Shown here: in pieces, positions 8,244 through 16,766 of the stretch
How the letters are laid out: every line of letters begins with the position of its first letter
Numbering within the stretch: position 1 is the first letter of the stretch
Source of the DNA: Bacillus sp. es.036
GTDB taxonomy: Bacteria > Bacillota > Bacilli > Bacillales > Guptibacillaceae
Assembly: GCF_002563635.1 (NCBI RefSeq)
Contig: NZ_PDIZ01000001.1
Coordinates: 2,790,001 to 2,854,000, forward strand
Length of the DNA: 64,000 bases
Direction: 5' to 3'
The notes under the pieces: model-generated
Database searches by the model: none
Seen by the model: only the letters and a program-made list of their open reading frames with translations
Told to the model about the DNA's origin: nothing
Translations under genes and position numbers: made by a program

Positions 8244-10859
8244 CTATTGAATTAAGAAGCTTCTCACCTGGCTTGGTGACAGTTCAACAGATGCTTCAAT
8301 TGGAGATGCATTCGTTTTCACTTCATTTAAATTCACTTCATTCACTTTCTGAATAGCTTCATGCTCCAACTGTACCATTTCCTCACGAACTGTTGGATTA
8401 TAATAGCGAATCAATAGTCCTTCATCCAACTCTGCTTTCTTCAATGTACTCATGACCAAATTCGTTTCTTCAAATGAAAATAGAGTAAAGGTAGATGGGA
8501 CCAGGATATGTTCTTGATTTAATTTCATCGCATTATGAGGAATCTTGTTATATGAAATGAAAGGACTAACATACCGTTTTGCAAGCTGAGCTATTTTGGC
8601 CTCATCTCGATTGCCCTTTACATAAGCGAAGCCAAAATCAAATTGGTACTCGCCAATCATTTGTGAATCTGGCGTCGGTAATTTAATTCCAGACGGACGT
8701 CCTGGACGTCGAACAAGCTCTTCCTTACCAAGAACACCAACGCTTCTAAAGAGCGTTACCGCAATTGTATCAAAGCGATCTCCAATAATTTCATATTCTC
8801 TCACACTATTTGTCATGACAACCGCTGACTTTTCTTCATCTTCTAGGCCAACATAACTAAGGAAAGGATAAATTGCATCTGGTCGTTCATCCCAATCTTC
8901 TTTCTCCCAAACACTCATCCCATCATCAATAACCTTGCGTTCAATCGTTCCAAACTGTTGATCTGCAAAGGAAAATGAGCTAGCCATTTGTGTTGGGAGT
9001 AAGACGCGGATGCGGTGATCCTTCACGTTATTGATCACATTACAGGAAACCTCAATCACATTACCTTTTGCTGGAATTGTAAGTTCATAATGAAAATCAA
9101 CCGTCTCAAAACGTTTACCATTCAGCTTCCTCGCTTCAAGATCTTCTGGTAAAGTCCATTGATAAGTGATTGTAGCACGATGAGTCTGTTGGGTTGACTG
9201 TAAGCTGATTTGAGCATCTGTTATTTCATCGACACTAAAGCGTGGTTTTTCTCCCTCTAAAGGCGAGAAATCATATTCATCTCCATCATCACCAACATTC
9301 TCAAGTCCAAGAACACCTTTATGAGTTCGGCCAGTTTCTTTGTCAGTTAGTGATAGTGTACCGTTTTGTTCAAACTGAATGAAGTAAGCAGACGTTTCAA
9401 CAGTACGACGGTCTTCACTTGGAAGAATGGGCTGATGATCGGTCGTTTCCACCACATAATACGTTTGATAACCGATGCCAGAAAGTTGGGTTTTCACTTC
9501 AATTGTAAATTCCACAAATGGATCATAGTTTCCGTAATGCACGATTTGTCGGTCAATTAAACCGGGATCGATAATTTTTGTAGAAAGAATTTCGTATTCG
9601 AGTTCTTTTCCATCGTCGTCTATTAGTTTAAATGAACTAAACTTTGTAGTAACCGTTGTTGTTGTTACTTCTTCTCGCTCCACAGGAAGAAGATTGAAGA
9701 AAACAAGACGATCCTCTTTTCGATCCGTATTGATATGATCTGTGATTTTACGTTTATAGAAATCGATTAAACGATCTGTCCGTTCTTCAGCATTCTGGAA
9801 ACGTGCCATAATCTCCGCATGAACTTTGTCAGAGCAGCAGCAACCGATACTATCATGTGCATGGTTTTTCATCATTTCCTTCCAGATCGGCTCAATTAAA
9901 CCATGATGATATTCAAACCCTAATTTGTAAGCAAGTGAAGCCAGTGGCTCTAGATGATTGGTAAGTTTATTCTCAATTCGTGTATTGGCTGCTTTAATAT
10001 CTGCCCTAGTTGAGTAAATGCTACGATGGACACGCTGGTATTTACCGTGAAGAAACTCACCGTAAATCTCATCAAGACCTTCATTTTTCTCGATTCTCTC
10101 GAGCAAGTCTTCATAACGGCTTAAGAAAAACTCTCTTTCTGGATAAAGCTTTTCAAGTACGGAAATGACTTCATATATATTTTGCTGAATGGGCATCTGG
10201 TCATGTCCATTTGGTAGCAGAACGTCATCGCCAGTAGCACCTCGATCGAGCACCGTAAAGTATTTATCCATTCTCTTCTGCAGTGCTTCCTCTTCTTCTG
10301 GTAGGTACTTTCCAATGGCGTACCCGAGCGGCATGAGTTGAACAAGAACTTTTGAGTCGCCAGGAGCTGTCCAGTAGAATTCAGTTTTATCAGTTCCGTG
10401 ATGTTCAGAAGTTCCTCTCCAGAAAATCGAATATTTAATGTCAAATCCGTTCAGAATTTGTGGCATTTGCGCAGATTGCCCAAACGAATCAGGAAGGTAG
10501 CCAATTTTCATTGGCTCACCAAATTCTGCACTGTCTTTCATACCGTAATATAGATTTCGTACAATGGATTCTCCACCTACGACCATCTCATCTGTTTGCG
10601 TGTACCACGGTCCAATGACCAACTTATCCGCTTGAACAAGTTTCTTCACGCGTTCTCTTTGCTCCGGGTGAATTTCAAAGAAATCTTCTAGAATCGCTGT
10701 TTGTCCATCTAGTACATAATAAGGATAATCAGGATCGTTTTCTAACCTTGTTAAAATCTCTTCCATATTATTCACGAGTAAAATGCGTGATTCTTCTGTT
10801 GAAAAGTACCATTCTCGATCCCAATGCATGTGAGGGACGATGTGGACGTTTTTTGTCAT
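8244..10859 (-). CDS. mngB: Mannosylglycerate hydrolase / GH38 alpha-mannosidase
   Basis: An 871-residue glycoside hydrolase family 38 enzyme. The N-terminal metal-binding motif PHMHWDREW holds the zinc-ligand His and Asp; IGYLPDSFGQSAQMPQIL is the conserved substrate region; KNHAHDSIGCCCSD carries the further His-Asp pair. Beta-sheet domains fill the C-terminal half. The neighbours, a fructose-type PTS permease and a glycerate kinase, indicate the substrate: phosphorylated 2-O-alpha-mannosyl-D-glycerate cleaved to mannose-6-P and glycerate. Another alpha-mannoside is possible, but glycerate kinase would then be hard to explain. Confidence 0.88.
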   Translation of the reverse strand: MTKNVHIVPHMHWDREWYFSTEESRILLVNNMEEILTRLENDPDYPYYVLDGQTAILEDFFEIHPEQRERVKKLVQADKLVIGPWYTQTDEMVVGGESIVRNLYYGMKDSAEFGEPMKIGYLPDSFGQSAQMPQILNGFDIKYSIFWRGTSEHHGTDKTEFYWTAPGDSKVLVQLMPLGYAIGKYLPEEEEALQKRMDKYFTVLDRGATGDDVLLPNGHDQMPIQQNIYEVISVLEKLYPEREFFLSRYEDLLERIEKNEGLDEIYGEFLHGKYQRVHRSIYSTRADIKAANTRIENKLTNHLEPLASLAYKLGFEYHHGLIEPIWKEMMKNHAHDSIGCCCSDKVHAEIMARFQNAEERTDRLIDFYKRKITDHINTDRKEDRLVFFNLLPVEREEVTTTTVTTKFSSFKLIDDDGKELEYEILSTKIIDPGLIDRQIVHYGNYDPFVEFTIEVKTQLSGIGYQTYYVVETTDHQPILPSEDRRTVETSAYFIQFEQNGTLSLTDKETGRTHKGVLGLENVGDDGDEYDFSPLEGEKPRFSVDEITDAQISLQSTQQTHRATITYQWTLPEDLEARKLNGKRFETVDFHYELTIPAKGNVIEVSCNVINNVKDHRIRVLLPTQMASSFSFADQQFGTIERKVIDDGMSVWEKEDWDERPDAIYPFLSYVGLEDEEKSAVVMTNSVREYEIIGDRFDTIAVTLFRSVGVLGKEELVRRPGRPSGIKLPTPDSQMIGEYQFDFGFAYVKGNRDEAKIAQLAKRYVSPFISYNKIPHNAMKLNQEHILVPSTFTLFSFEETNLVMSTLKKAELDEGLLIRYYNPTVREEMVQLEHEAIQKVNEVNLNEVKTNASPIEASVELSPSQVRSFLIQ

Positions 10860-10881
10860 AGCTGCTCACCTCATTCAAAAA

Positions 10882-12825
10882 TTATGCTGCTTGTTGCTTT
10901 AATGCTTTTTCATATCCATATTTTTTGATCTTTTGTTTTCTCGTTAAGATAAGAAGGATCGTTGAAATGGCTGCACCAATCACTGCGGCACCAAACCAAA
11001 TGACTGCATTCATAACCCCGCCCATTCCTCCTTGAAGGAGAGCAAGTGAGAAGATACCTGCGCCAGGTACGTTTAACCCAATATTCGCTACAGAAATAAT
11101 CGCTCCGGTCACTGCTGATCCCGCTACAAGTGAAGGAATAACGCGTAATGGGTCATTAATCATAAACGGAATGGCTCCTTCCGTAATTCCTGCTAAACCA
11201 AGAATCCACGTCTGTTTCCCAACTGCTTTTTCACTTTGACTAAACGATTTATTTGCAATGATGGTAGCTGCTGTAACGGAGAAAGCGGAAACCATTTTTA
11301 CTGAAGCGAAAGTGGCATAAGGAATAAAGTTACCGCTCGCCATGGCTCCGATACAGAATGTGTATGCGGCTTTATTTACTGGACCGCCTAAATCAAAGGA
11401 TACAAATCCTCCAATTAAAGCTCCTAGAATAATTGCATTCGTTCCTGTCATACCATCAAGCCAGTTAAGTAGCGTTTCATTTAGCCACGTAACAGGTTCA
11501 CCAACGACAAATAGCATAATTAGGATGGTAATAAGAGAACCAAGAACCGGATATACCCAAAAGCTTACAAATCCTGCAAAAGTACCACTAGGTTTAATTT
11601 TTTGCTTCATGTATTTCAGGAGATAACCAGCAAGGAAACCACCAAGCATCCCGCCAAGGAATCCACTGCCAATCATATTTGCTGCAACACCAGCTGCAAA
11701 TCCAGGTCCAAGACCAGGTTTATCCGCAATGGAGTATGCCATGTATGCAGCAAGAATTGGAACCATTAGTGTGCTTAATAATAATCCGCCTAACGTTTTA
11801 ACCTGGAATAACCATGATCCTTCTGTTGCTAGCACATCTTCTAATCCGAATCCTTGCGCAATAAGCGTAGCAAAAGCCGAGATCATTCCACCTGCAACAA
11901 TAATCGGAATAATGTACGAGATTCCTGTAAGGATCGAATCTTTTATTTCGGTCTTAAAAGGCTTGTGGTCTTCATCTTCACTCATTTCGTCTAGATGCTC
12001 CATGTTTGAAACGGTAGATTGTTTCTTTTGAAGTACTTTTTCAATTAACCCTTTACCATTTTTCATTGGTGACGCAACATTTGTTTTCACTGTTGGTAAG
12101 TGCTTGAAGCGCTCTTGATCTTTCACTGCTACATCATTCGCGAAAATTACGCCAATTGCTTCACTTAAATCTTTCTTTGAATGACGACCTTCAATACCAT
12201 TCGCACCTTGTTTCTCTACTTTCATTCTTACATTCATTTCTTTTGCAGCCTTCATTAAAGCCTCCGCTGCCATATAAGTATGGGCAATCCCCGCTGGACA
12301 GGCTGTAACACCTAACACAAGCGGCCGAGTTTCCTCACCTGCATCTTCTTTCTCTGCCGGTTTATCTTCAGCGTCACCAAGAGCCTCATATAACTCGCTT
12401 GCTGTTTTCATTTTGACTAATTGATCTTTATAAGTTGAATCAGATAGGCGTGTGACTAACTCTGCTAAGAGAGACACATGTGTTGAGCCTGCTTCCGCTT
12501 CAGGGATAGCCAGTAGAAAAACCAAATCAACCTGATTTGTCGGATCCACACTTTCCCAATCTTCTATTGGCTTTTTAACCGTTGCTACAGCGAAGGCTGC
12601 CTCTTTAACACCTTTTGATTTACCGTGCGGAATTGCAAGTCCACCTTCAAAACCTGTAGGTGAAAGCTTTTCTCGATCTAAGACTGCATTGAAGTATTGA
12701 TCTTTATCTGATAGTTTACCTGCTACTTCTAGCGCTTCCGTTAATGATTCAATCGCTTCACGTTTTGTAGCGTAATGTTGATTAATCTTTATTAAATCGA
12801 GAGAAGTGACATTCTGTAGATTCAT
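10882..12825 (-). CDS. mngA: PTS EIIABC transporter, mannosylglycerate/fructose type
   Basis: A 647-residue fused PTS protein. EIIA is at about 1-150 with the phospho-histidine in GLAIPHGKSKG; EIIB at about 165-265 with the phospho-cysteine in TACPAGIAHTYMAAE; EIIC from about 290 has eight or more membrane segments. It imports and phosphorylates its sugar. The order A-B-C matches MngA of mannosylglycerate use. It starts the operon with mngB and glycerate kinase; a cre-like site stands 18 nt before the start codon, and an RpiR gene lies directly upstream. Confidence 0.88.
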   Translation of the reverse strand: MNLQNVTSLDLIKINQHYATKREAIESLTEALEVAGKLSDKDQYFNAVLDREKLSPTGFEGGLAIPHGKSKGVKEAAFAVATVKKPIEDWESVDPTNQVDLVFLLAIPEAEAGSTHVSLLAELVTRLSDSTYKDQLVKMKTASELYEALGDAEDKPAEKEDAGEETRPLVLGVTACPAGIAHTYMAAEALMKAAKEMNVRMKVEKQGANGIEGRHSKKDLSEAIGVIFANDVAVKDQERFKHLPTVKTNVASPMKNGKGLIEKVLQKKQSTVSNMEHLDEMSEDEDHKPFKTEIKDSILTGISYIIPIIVAGGMISAFATLIAQGFGLEDVLATEGSWLFQVKTLGGLLLSTLMVPILAAYMAYSIADKPGLGPGFAAGVAANMIGSGFLGGMLGGFLAGYLLKYMKQKIKPSGTFAGFVSFWVYPVLGSLITILIMLFVVGEPVTWLNETLLNWLDGMTGTNAIILGALIGGFVSFDLGGPVNKAAYTFCIGAMASGNFIPYATFASVKMVSAFSVTAATIIANKSFSQSEKAVGKQTWILGLAGITEGAIPFMINDPLRVIPSLVAGSAVTGAIISVANIGLNVPGAGIFSLALLQGGMGGVMNAVIWFGAAVIGAAISTILLILTRKQKIKKYGYEKALKQQAA

Positions 12826-12843
12826 TTTTTTACCTCCCCATCA

Positions 12844-12857
12844 AGTAATCGCTTACA
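12844..12857 (-). promoter_or_regulatory. Catabolite-responsive element (CcpA site)
   Basis: TGTAAGCGATTACT fits the consensus TGWAANCGNTNWCA at 13 of 14 positions. It lies just upstream of the PTS gene, so CcpA would block the mannosylglycerate operon when better sugars are present. Confidence 0.65.
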
Positions 12858-12930
12858 ACCTCATCTTAAATGTATTTAAGGCTTGAACGCTCATTTTGTT
12901 AGCGCATTCACAAAAATAATAAAAAATAGA

Positions 12931-12960
12931 TAAGCTCTGTGTATTTATACACAGAGCTTA
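12931..12960 (-). terminator. Terminator of the RpiR gene
   Basis: Stem TAAGCTCTGTGT / ACACAGAGCTTA overlapping the stop codon, followed by T-rich sequence on the minus strand. Confidence 0.8.
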
Positions 12961-13676
12961 CGGTAAGACTCAACTAATAACCGCGCGATCATGGCCATTG
13001 GCACAAAGTTTGTTGTGTTATAGCCATTTGTTTCCTCTTTTGGCGCATAACAATATAACATCAAATCTGCTACCTCACTGAGTCGACTTTCTCCAATATG
13101 ACTCATACCAATAATTTTTGCGCCTTGCTTATGCGCATATTCACCAAGATCAAGGGTCTGCCGCGTTTCTCCAGATTGACTCAGCAAAATGACAACATCT
13201 TTCTTAGTGAAATGCTGCAACGCTGCCATATTCTCATGACGATGTTCAGAAAAAGTAACGTCTTTATGAAAAGGCTTGATGTTCATTACAATTAATTCAC
13301 TTATATATGAATGTGCTCCTGCACCAAACACTAGAAGACGTTGAGATTGATGAATCCACTCACCAGCTAATTGTATCAATCGCTTATCCGTTAGTTCCAT
13401 CGTTCGTTCCAATTCATATTGAAAAGACCTGCTTTTTGTTTCTTTCGTTGCCATTTCATCTTTCAACCTAAGTTTCAATTGCGTAAATCCTTCATACTCC
13501 AATTTCTTCATAAGTCTCATTATAGAATTCGGGACTGTATGAGTTTGCTGTGCAAGGTGTTGCACCGACATATTCACAACATCCGCTTTATTTTGAAGAA
13601 TATATTGAATGATTTGATCTTCGAGATCTGTTAACTGAAATTCAAATTTACGATATCGATCTTCTAAAGATAGCAT
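12945..13676 (-). CDS. RpiR family regulator of the mannosylglycerate operon
   Basis: A 243-residue regulator with an N-terminal RpiR helix-turn-helix (DVVNMSVQHLAQQTHTVPNS) and a C-terminal SIS sugar-phosphate domain (LLVFGAGAHSYISELIVMN, VVILLSQSGETRQTLDLG). The ATG at 13676 has AAGGA 10 nt upstream; an in-frame TTG at 13694 has no ribosome site. SIS domains sense sugar phosphates, so mannosylglycerate-6-P or mannose-6-P is a likely ligand. Enterobacteria use a GntR protein (MngR) for this job, so the regulator has been swapped here. It ends in its own terminator before mngA. Confidence 0.87.
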   Translation of the reverse strand: MLSLEDRYRKFEFQLTDLEDQIIQYILQNKADVVNMSVQHLAQQTHTVPNSIMRLMKKLEYEGFTQLKLRLKDEMATKETKSRSFQYELERTMELTDKRLIQLAGEWIHQSQRLLVFGAGAHSYISELIVMNIKPFHKDVTFSEHRHENMAALQHFTKKDVVILLSQSGETRQTLDLGEYAHKQGAKIIGMSHIGESRLSEVADLMLYCYAPKEETNGYNTTNFVPMAMIARLLVESYRKLCV

Positions 13677-13780
13677 GCTATACCAGTCCTTCAATTAGAT
13701 TCATGGTTCTATTCTACCATCGTTTTGTTTTTGGTTCTAAATCCATAAGAATTTTTTATAGTGGATTTAAACTACGAAGA

Positions 13781-13819
13781 AAGAGATGCGCCCAAATTCC
13801 ATCTTAAGGCACATCTCTT
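13781..13819 (-). terminator. Terminator after proB
   Basis: Stem AAGAGATG-GCC / GGC-CATCTCTT with a roughly 16-nt loop, directly after the proB stop on the minus strand. Confidence 0.65.
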
Positions 13820-13830
13820 CTTTTGATTTC

Positions 13831-14925
13831 TTATGACTTCAACATCTCTGACACCCATTGATCTCGATGAATCACTTCACCTGTGGGACTCTTACTCTCC
13901 TGGTTTTTAATAACGTTCTCCAAGAAAGTAGAAGAATATCTCACCTGTCCTTTACCTAGCTTTCCATTTATTCCAAATACTTCAACTACGTCACCTACAT
14001 CAAAAGAGCCAACCACATGATGAATACCGTTATATAGCAAGCTTCTCCCGTTTAAAACAATCGCCTTTTCCGCCCCTTCATCAATATAAAGCTGACCTGC
14101 TACGTGAGAATGCATCGCAATCCATTGTTTTTTAATCGGAAAAGATGTTGCTTTCTCTCGACTGATATACGTCCCATCTCCAACGCCTGAAAGAATACGA
14201 AGCAACTTTTCACTACCAGTTTCATGACCGATAAAGACGCGAACGCTCAGGTTTAAAGCAGTCTGCGCTGCGATTAACTTTGACTTCATGCCTCCTGTTC
14301 CAGCGCTCGATCCAGCGCCGCCGGCTTGTTCAATCATCTTATCATCAATCTCTGTCAGCGAGTGATATTTGACTGCATCAGGATTTGTGGCCGGATTCGA
14401 ATCATAAATGCCGTTCACATCCGTTAAAATAATGAGCTCATCTACATGAACAAGGCCGCTTACAAGAGCTGAAAGCATGTCGTTATCTCCAAACTTTAAC
14501 TCTTCCGTTGAGACCGTATCATTTTCATTAATAATCGGCATGACACCTCTTGCCAGTAATTCAGACAGCGTATCGAACGCATTTTTGTATCGTTCTTGAT
14601 TTGAAAAATCAGGGCGTGTTAACAGAATTTGAGCGACTGAAATGTTCCGCTGATTGAATTCCTCAATATAAGATTTAATGAGTAAACTTTGTCCAAGAGC
14701 AGCTGCAGCCTGCTTACCTTTTAACGTAACTGGTCTTGAAGGATAGCCTAACTGTTTAAATCCCGCTGCGACTGCGCCTGAGGAAACAAGAACCACCTCA
14801 TGGCCTTCTTGTCGAAGCAACGTAAGTGCATCCACGTGATCCAATAACTTATTTAAATCGATCTCACCGCGCCCATTTGTCAGTGAACTACTCCCAATTT
14901 TGACAACAATCCGCTTCTTCCCCAT
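13831..14925 (-). CDS. proB: Glutamate 5-kinase
   Basis: A 364-residue amino-acid kinase with C-terminal PUA domain. VVKIGSSSLTNGRG binds ATP, PIINENDTVSTEELKFGDND binds glutamate, and AGTGGMKSKLIAA is the phosphate-binding loop; the PUA part begins near residue 275. It makes gamma-glutamyl phosphate, the first step to proline. No proA follows, so the second step is encoded elsewhere; stand-alone kinases of this type are often used for osmotic proline synthesis. No T-box is visible in the 150-nt region upstream. Confidence 0.93.
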   Translation of the reverse strand: MGKKRIVVKIGSSSLTNGRGEIDLNKLLDHVDALTLLRQEGHEVVLVSSGAVAAGFKQLGYPSRPVTLKGKQAAAALGQSLLIKSYIEEFNQRNISVAQILLTRPDFSNQERYKNAFDTLSELLARGVMPIINENDTVSTEELKFGDNDMLSALVSGLVHVDELIILTDVNGIYDSNPATNPDAVKYHSLTEIDDKMIEQAGGAGSSAGTGGMKSKLIAAQTALNLSVRVFIGHETGSEKLLRILSGVGDGTYISREKATSFPIKKQWIAMHSHVAGQLYIDEGAEKAIVLNGRSLLYNGIHHVVGSFDVGDVVEVFGINGKLGKGQVRYSSTFLENVIKNQESKSPTGEVIHRDQWVSEMLKS

Positions 14926-15074
14926 ACTCTCTCTCCTTATATAACCACGTTCATAAACGTTGATGAAATTTCTAAAATTTTAACACAAAAAAAGAAAATT
15001 GTATTGCTTTACGTCACTAAAAACAAAAAGAGTCTCACTATATAGAGATAACGGTGAAAAGAAACCTACAAAAG
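14926..15074. other. Intergenic stretch upstream of proB
   Basis: AT-rich, with no open frame. The AAGGAGAG ribosome site of proB is clear. I see no T-box specifier or antiterminator core and no convincing promoter hexamers. Confidence 0.5.
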
Positions 15075-15116
15075 AAAAGGAACGCTTTGTCACTTACTAA
15101 ACAAAGCGTTCCTTTT
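15075..15116 (-). terminator. Terminator of the two small genes
   Basis: Perfect stem AAAAGGAACGCTTTG / CAAAGCGTTCCTTTT with a 12-nt loop. Confidence 0.85.
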
Positions 15117-15136
15117 CTCAAGCATCGTTAAAAACC

Positions 15137-15310
15137 TCAACAGCGAGAAGGTTCAATCAAAGGTGTGCCTAAAAGCGCCCAAGTGTGGGTAGTATGCTCA
15201 GGTAGATAATCCTGATCAACAGACACCTTTTCTCTAAGACGCTTTTGATCTTCAAAAGAGATCCATTCCTCCAACTTATCAGGGACAGCAGCCCCTATTT
15301 CGGTAGCCAT
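15137..15310 (-). CDS. Overlapping small charged protein, unknown
   Basis: A 57-codon frame beginning MATEIGAAVPDKLEEWISFE, then a Lys/Arg-rich helix and the end LPEHTTHTWALLGTPLIEP, stop TGA. The ATG lies inside the last codons of the Gly/Pro-rich gene in another frame, an overlap of 32 nt. Composition is typical of a real soluble protein, and the strand's terminator comes only after it. No ribosome site stands before the ATG, so translation may depend on coupling, or a frameshift could fuse the two proteins. Unknown family. Confidence 0.45.
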   Translation of the reverse strand: MATEIGAAVPDKLEEWISFEDQKRLREKVSVDQDYLPEHTTHTWALLGTPLIEPSRC

Positions 15311-15596
15311 ATTGTCTCATACATTGATAGACACACGCTTGGTACATCTGATCATTTTGTGCATAACTTTGATAGCAGTTATTCAAACACTGTTGATAAA
15401 GATTGTGCTGGGTTGGCGGCAGTCCACCAGGTCCAAGCCATGGCTGTTGATGTGGATATGGCTGTATCCAACCTCCTCCATTGTATCCTGGTGGAAGACC
15501 TCCAGGGCCTAACCACTGTTGCTGTGGAAAATCCCATCCACCTGGACTCATAGAGCCACCGCCATAAATAATTCGTTGATGATCGTTTGGCAACAT
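15279..15596 (-). CDS. Gly/Pro/Gln-rich protein with Cys-rich tail, coat-like
   Basis: A 105-residue protein. The middle holds repeated PWLGPGGLPP blocks and GGGW/QPYPHQQ segments; the end is rich in Gln, Tyr and Cys (YQQCLNNCYQSYAQ, then CVYQCMRQYGYRNRGCCP). This composition is common in spore coat and surface proteins of Bacillaceae, but I know no exact family. AAAGGAAG precedes ATG at 15596; an earlier in-frame ATG at 15614 has no ribosome site. It precedes the overlapping small gene at 15137. Confidence 0.6.
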   Translation of the reverse strand: MLPNDHQRIIYGGGSMSPGGWDFPQQQWLGPGGLPPGYNGGGWIQPYPHQQPWLGPGGLPPTQHNLYQQCLNNCYQSYAQNDQMYQACVYQCMRQYGYRNRGCCP

Positions 15597-15675
15597 CAAT
15601 CTTCCTTTCTTCATTAGTCACTCGCTTCATAATTAATTTAGTAGGAGGACAGCTTAACCGTGCTTGGATTAAAAT

Positions 15676-15706
15676 AAAAAGGAGGGAACTCGACTCCCTC
15701 CTTTTT
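15676..15706 (-). terminator. Terminator of the nrdAB operon
   Basis: Stem AAAAAGGAGGGA / TCCCTCCTTTTT right after the nrdB stop. Confidence 0.88.
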
Positions 15707-15714
15707 CGCTCTAT

Positions 15715-16752
15715 TTATAAATCATCAAACCCATTATCATCAGACACTTTCGTATATTGGCGTGACTTCTGTTCAAAGAAATCACTTTTACCAGCATTCA
15801 CATCGGCATACGCTTTGATCCACCTCATTGGATTCTCACGATGCCCTTCAAAAGGACGCTCGATTCCAAGCTGGTTCACGCGCGTATTGGCCATGAATTT
15901 AATATAAGCACTTAATTCGTTCATTGTAATACCAGGAAAGCGATCACCGATAATGTACTCTCCCCATTTGATTTCAAGCTCAGCTGCTTCTCGGAAGGTG
16001 TTTGTAATAAAAGCATGGTTCTCTTTGTTATTAAGCTCAGGATGCTCTTTGAAAAGTTCCTTCACGATGTTTACGAATAACGTGACGTGAAGCTGTTCAT
16101 CACGATTAATGTAGTTAATCATCGTTGAAGTCGACACCATTTTTTGATTTCGAGCAAGGTTATAAAAGAAAGCAAAGCCAGCATAGAAGAATAGTCCTTC
16201 AAGGATAATGTCATATACGATCGATTCAAAAAACGTTTGCGGTGATGGATTCTGAACAAATGCTTCATATCCAGATGCAATAAATTGATTACGTTCTAAG
16301 AGCACGTCATCATGCTTCCAATATTCAAAAATTCGATCCTGCTCATGTTTATTGACAATCGAAGAAAGCACATAGCTATAGGACTGATTGTGCACAACTT
16401 CCTGAAAGGAGAGCACTTGCATGAGCGCAGATAGGCTTGAATCTGTTAAATAATCTGCTACTTTGCTCGAATAGTCAGTTTGAATTGAGTCTAGAAAAGC
16501 GAGAAGCCCAATGATTTTCTTAAACGTATCTTGCTCGTCTTTACTTAGTGCTTCCCATTGCTTTACGTCGTTTGACATATTGATCTCAAACGGGGTCCAA
16601 AAGTTTCCTAGCATATTTTTATACATCGGATAGGCCCAGCTAAACCGGACATCATCCCAGTTTAGAACGTTTGAGCTCTTACCGTTAATAATCCCTGTTG
16701 AGCTATTCGGTGCAGACACGTCATAGAGCTTTCTTTTCTGTATCGTTTCCAC
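15715..16752 (-). CDS. nrdB: Ribonucleotide reductase class I, beta subunit
   Basis: A 345-residue R2 protein holding the di-iron centre. Ligands are visible: Asp88 in LLAFLDSIQ, Glu118 and His121 in QEVVHNQSY, a Glu in ILEGLFFYAGFAFF, and Glu-His in RDEQLHVTLF. Tyr125 stands four residues after His121, the place of the radical tyrosine, so this is the tyrosyl-radical type and not the Tyr-to-Phe type. GTG start with AAAGGAGG. It follows nrdA by 14 nt in one operon under cobalamin riboswitch control. Confidence 0.95.
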   Translation of the reverse strand: METIQKRKLYDVSAPNSSTGIINGKSSNVLNWDDVRFSWAYPMYKNMLGNFWTPFEINMSNDVKQWEALSKDEQDTFKKIIGLLAFLDSIQTDYSSKVADYLTDSSLSALMQVLSFQEVVHNQSYSYVLSSIVNKHEQDRIFEYWKHDDVLLERNQFIASGYEAFVQNPSPQTFFESIVYDIILEGLFFYAGFAFFYNLARNQKMVSTSTMINYINRDEQLHVTLFVNIVKELFKEHPELNNKENHAFITNTFREAAELEIKWGEYIIGDRFPGITMNELSAYIKFMANTRVNQLGIERPFEGHRENPMRWIKAYADVNAGKSDFFEQKSRQYTKVSDDNGFDDL

Positions 16753-16766
16753 TTTGATCTCCTCCT

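Noticed and set aside
14926-15074. T-box or proline riboswitch before proB
   Set aside because: No specifier loop, antiterminator core or linked terminator could be found.
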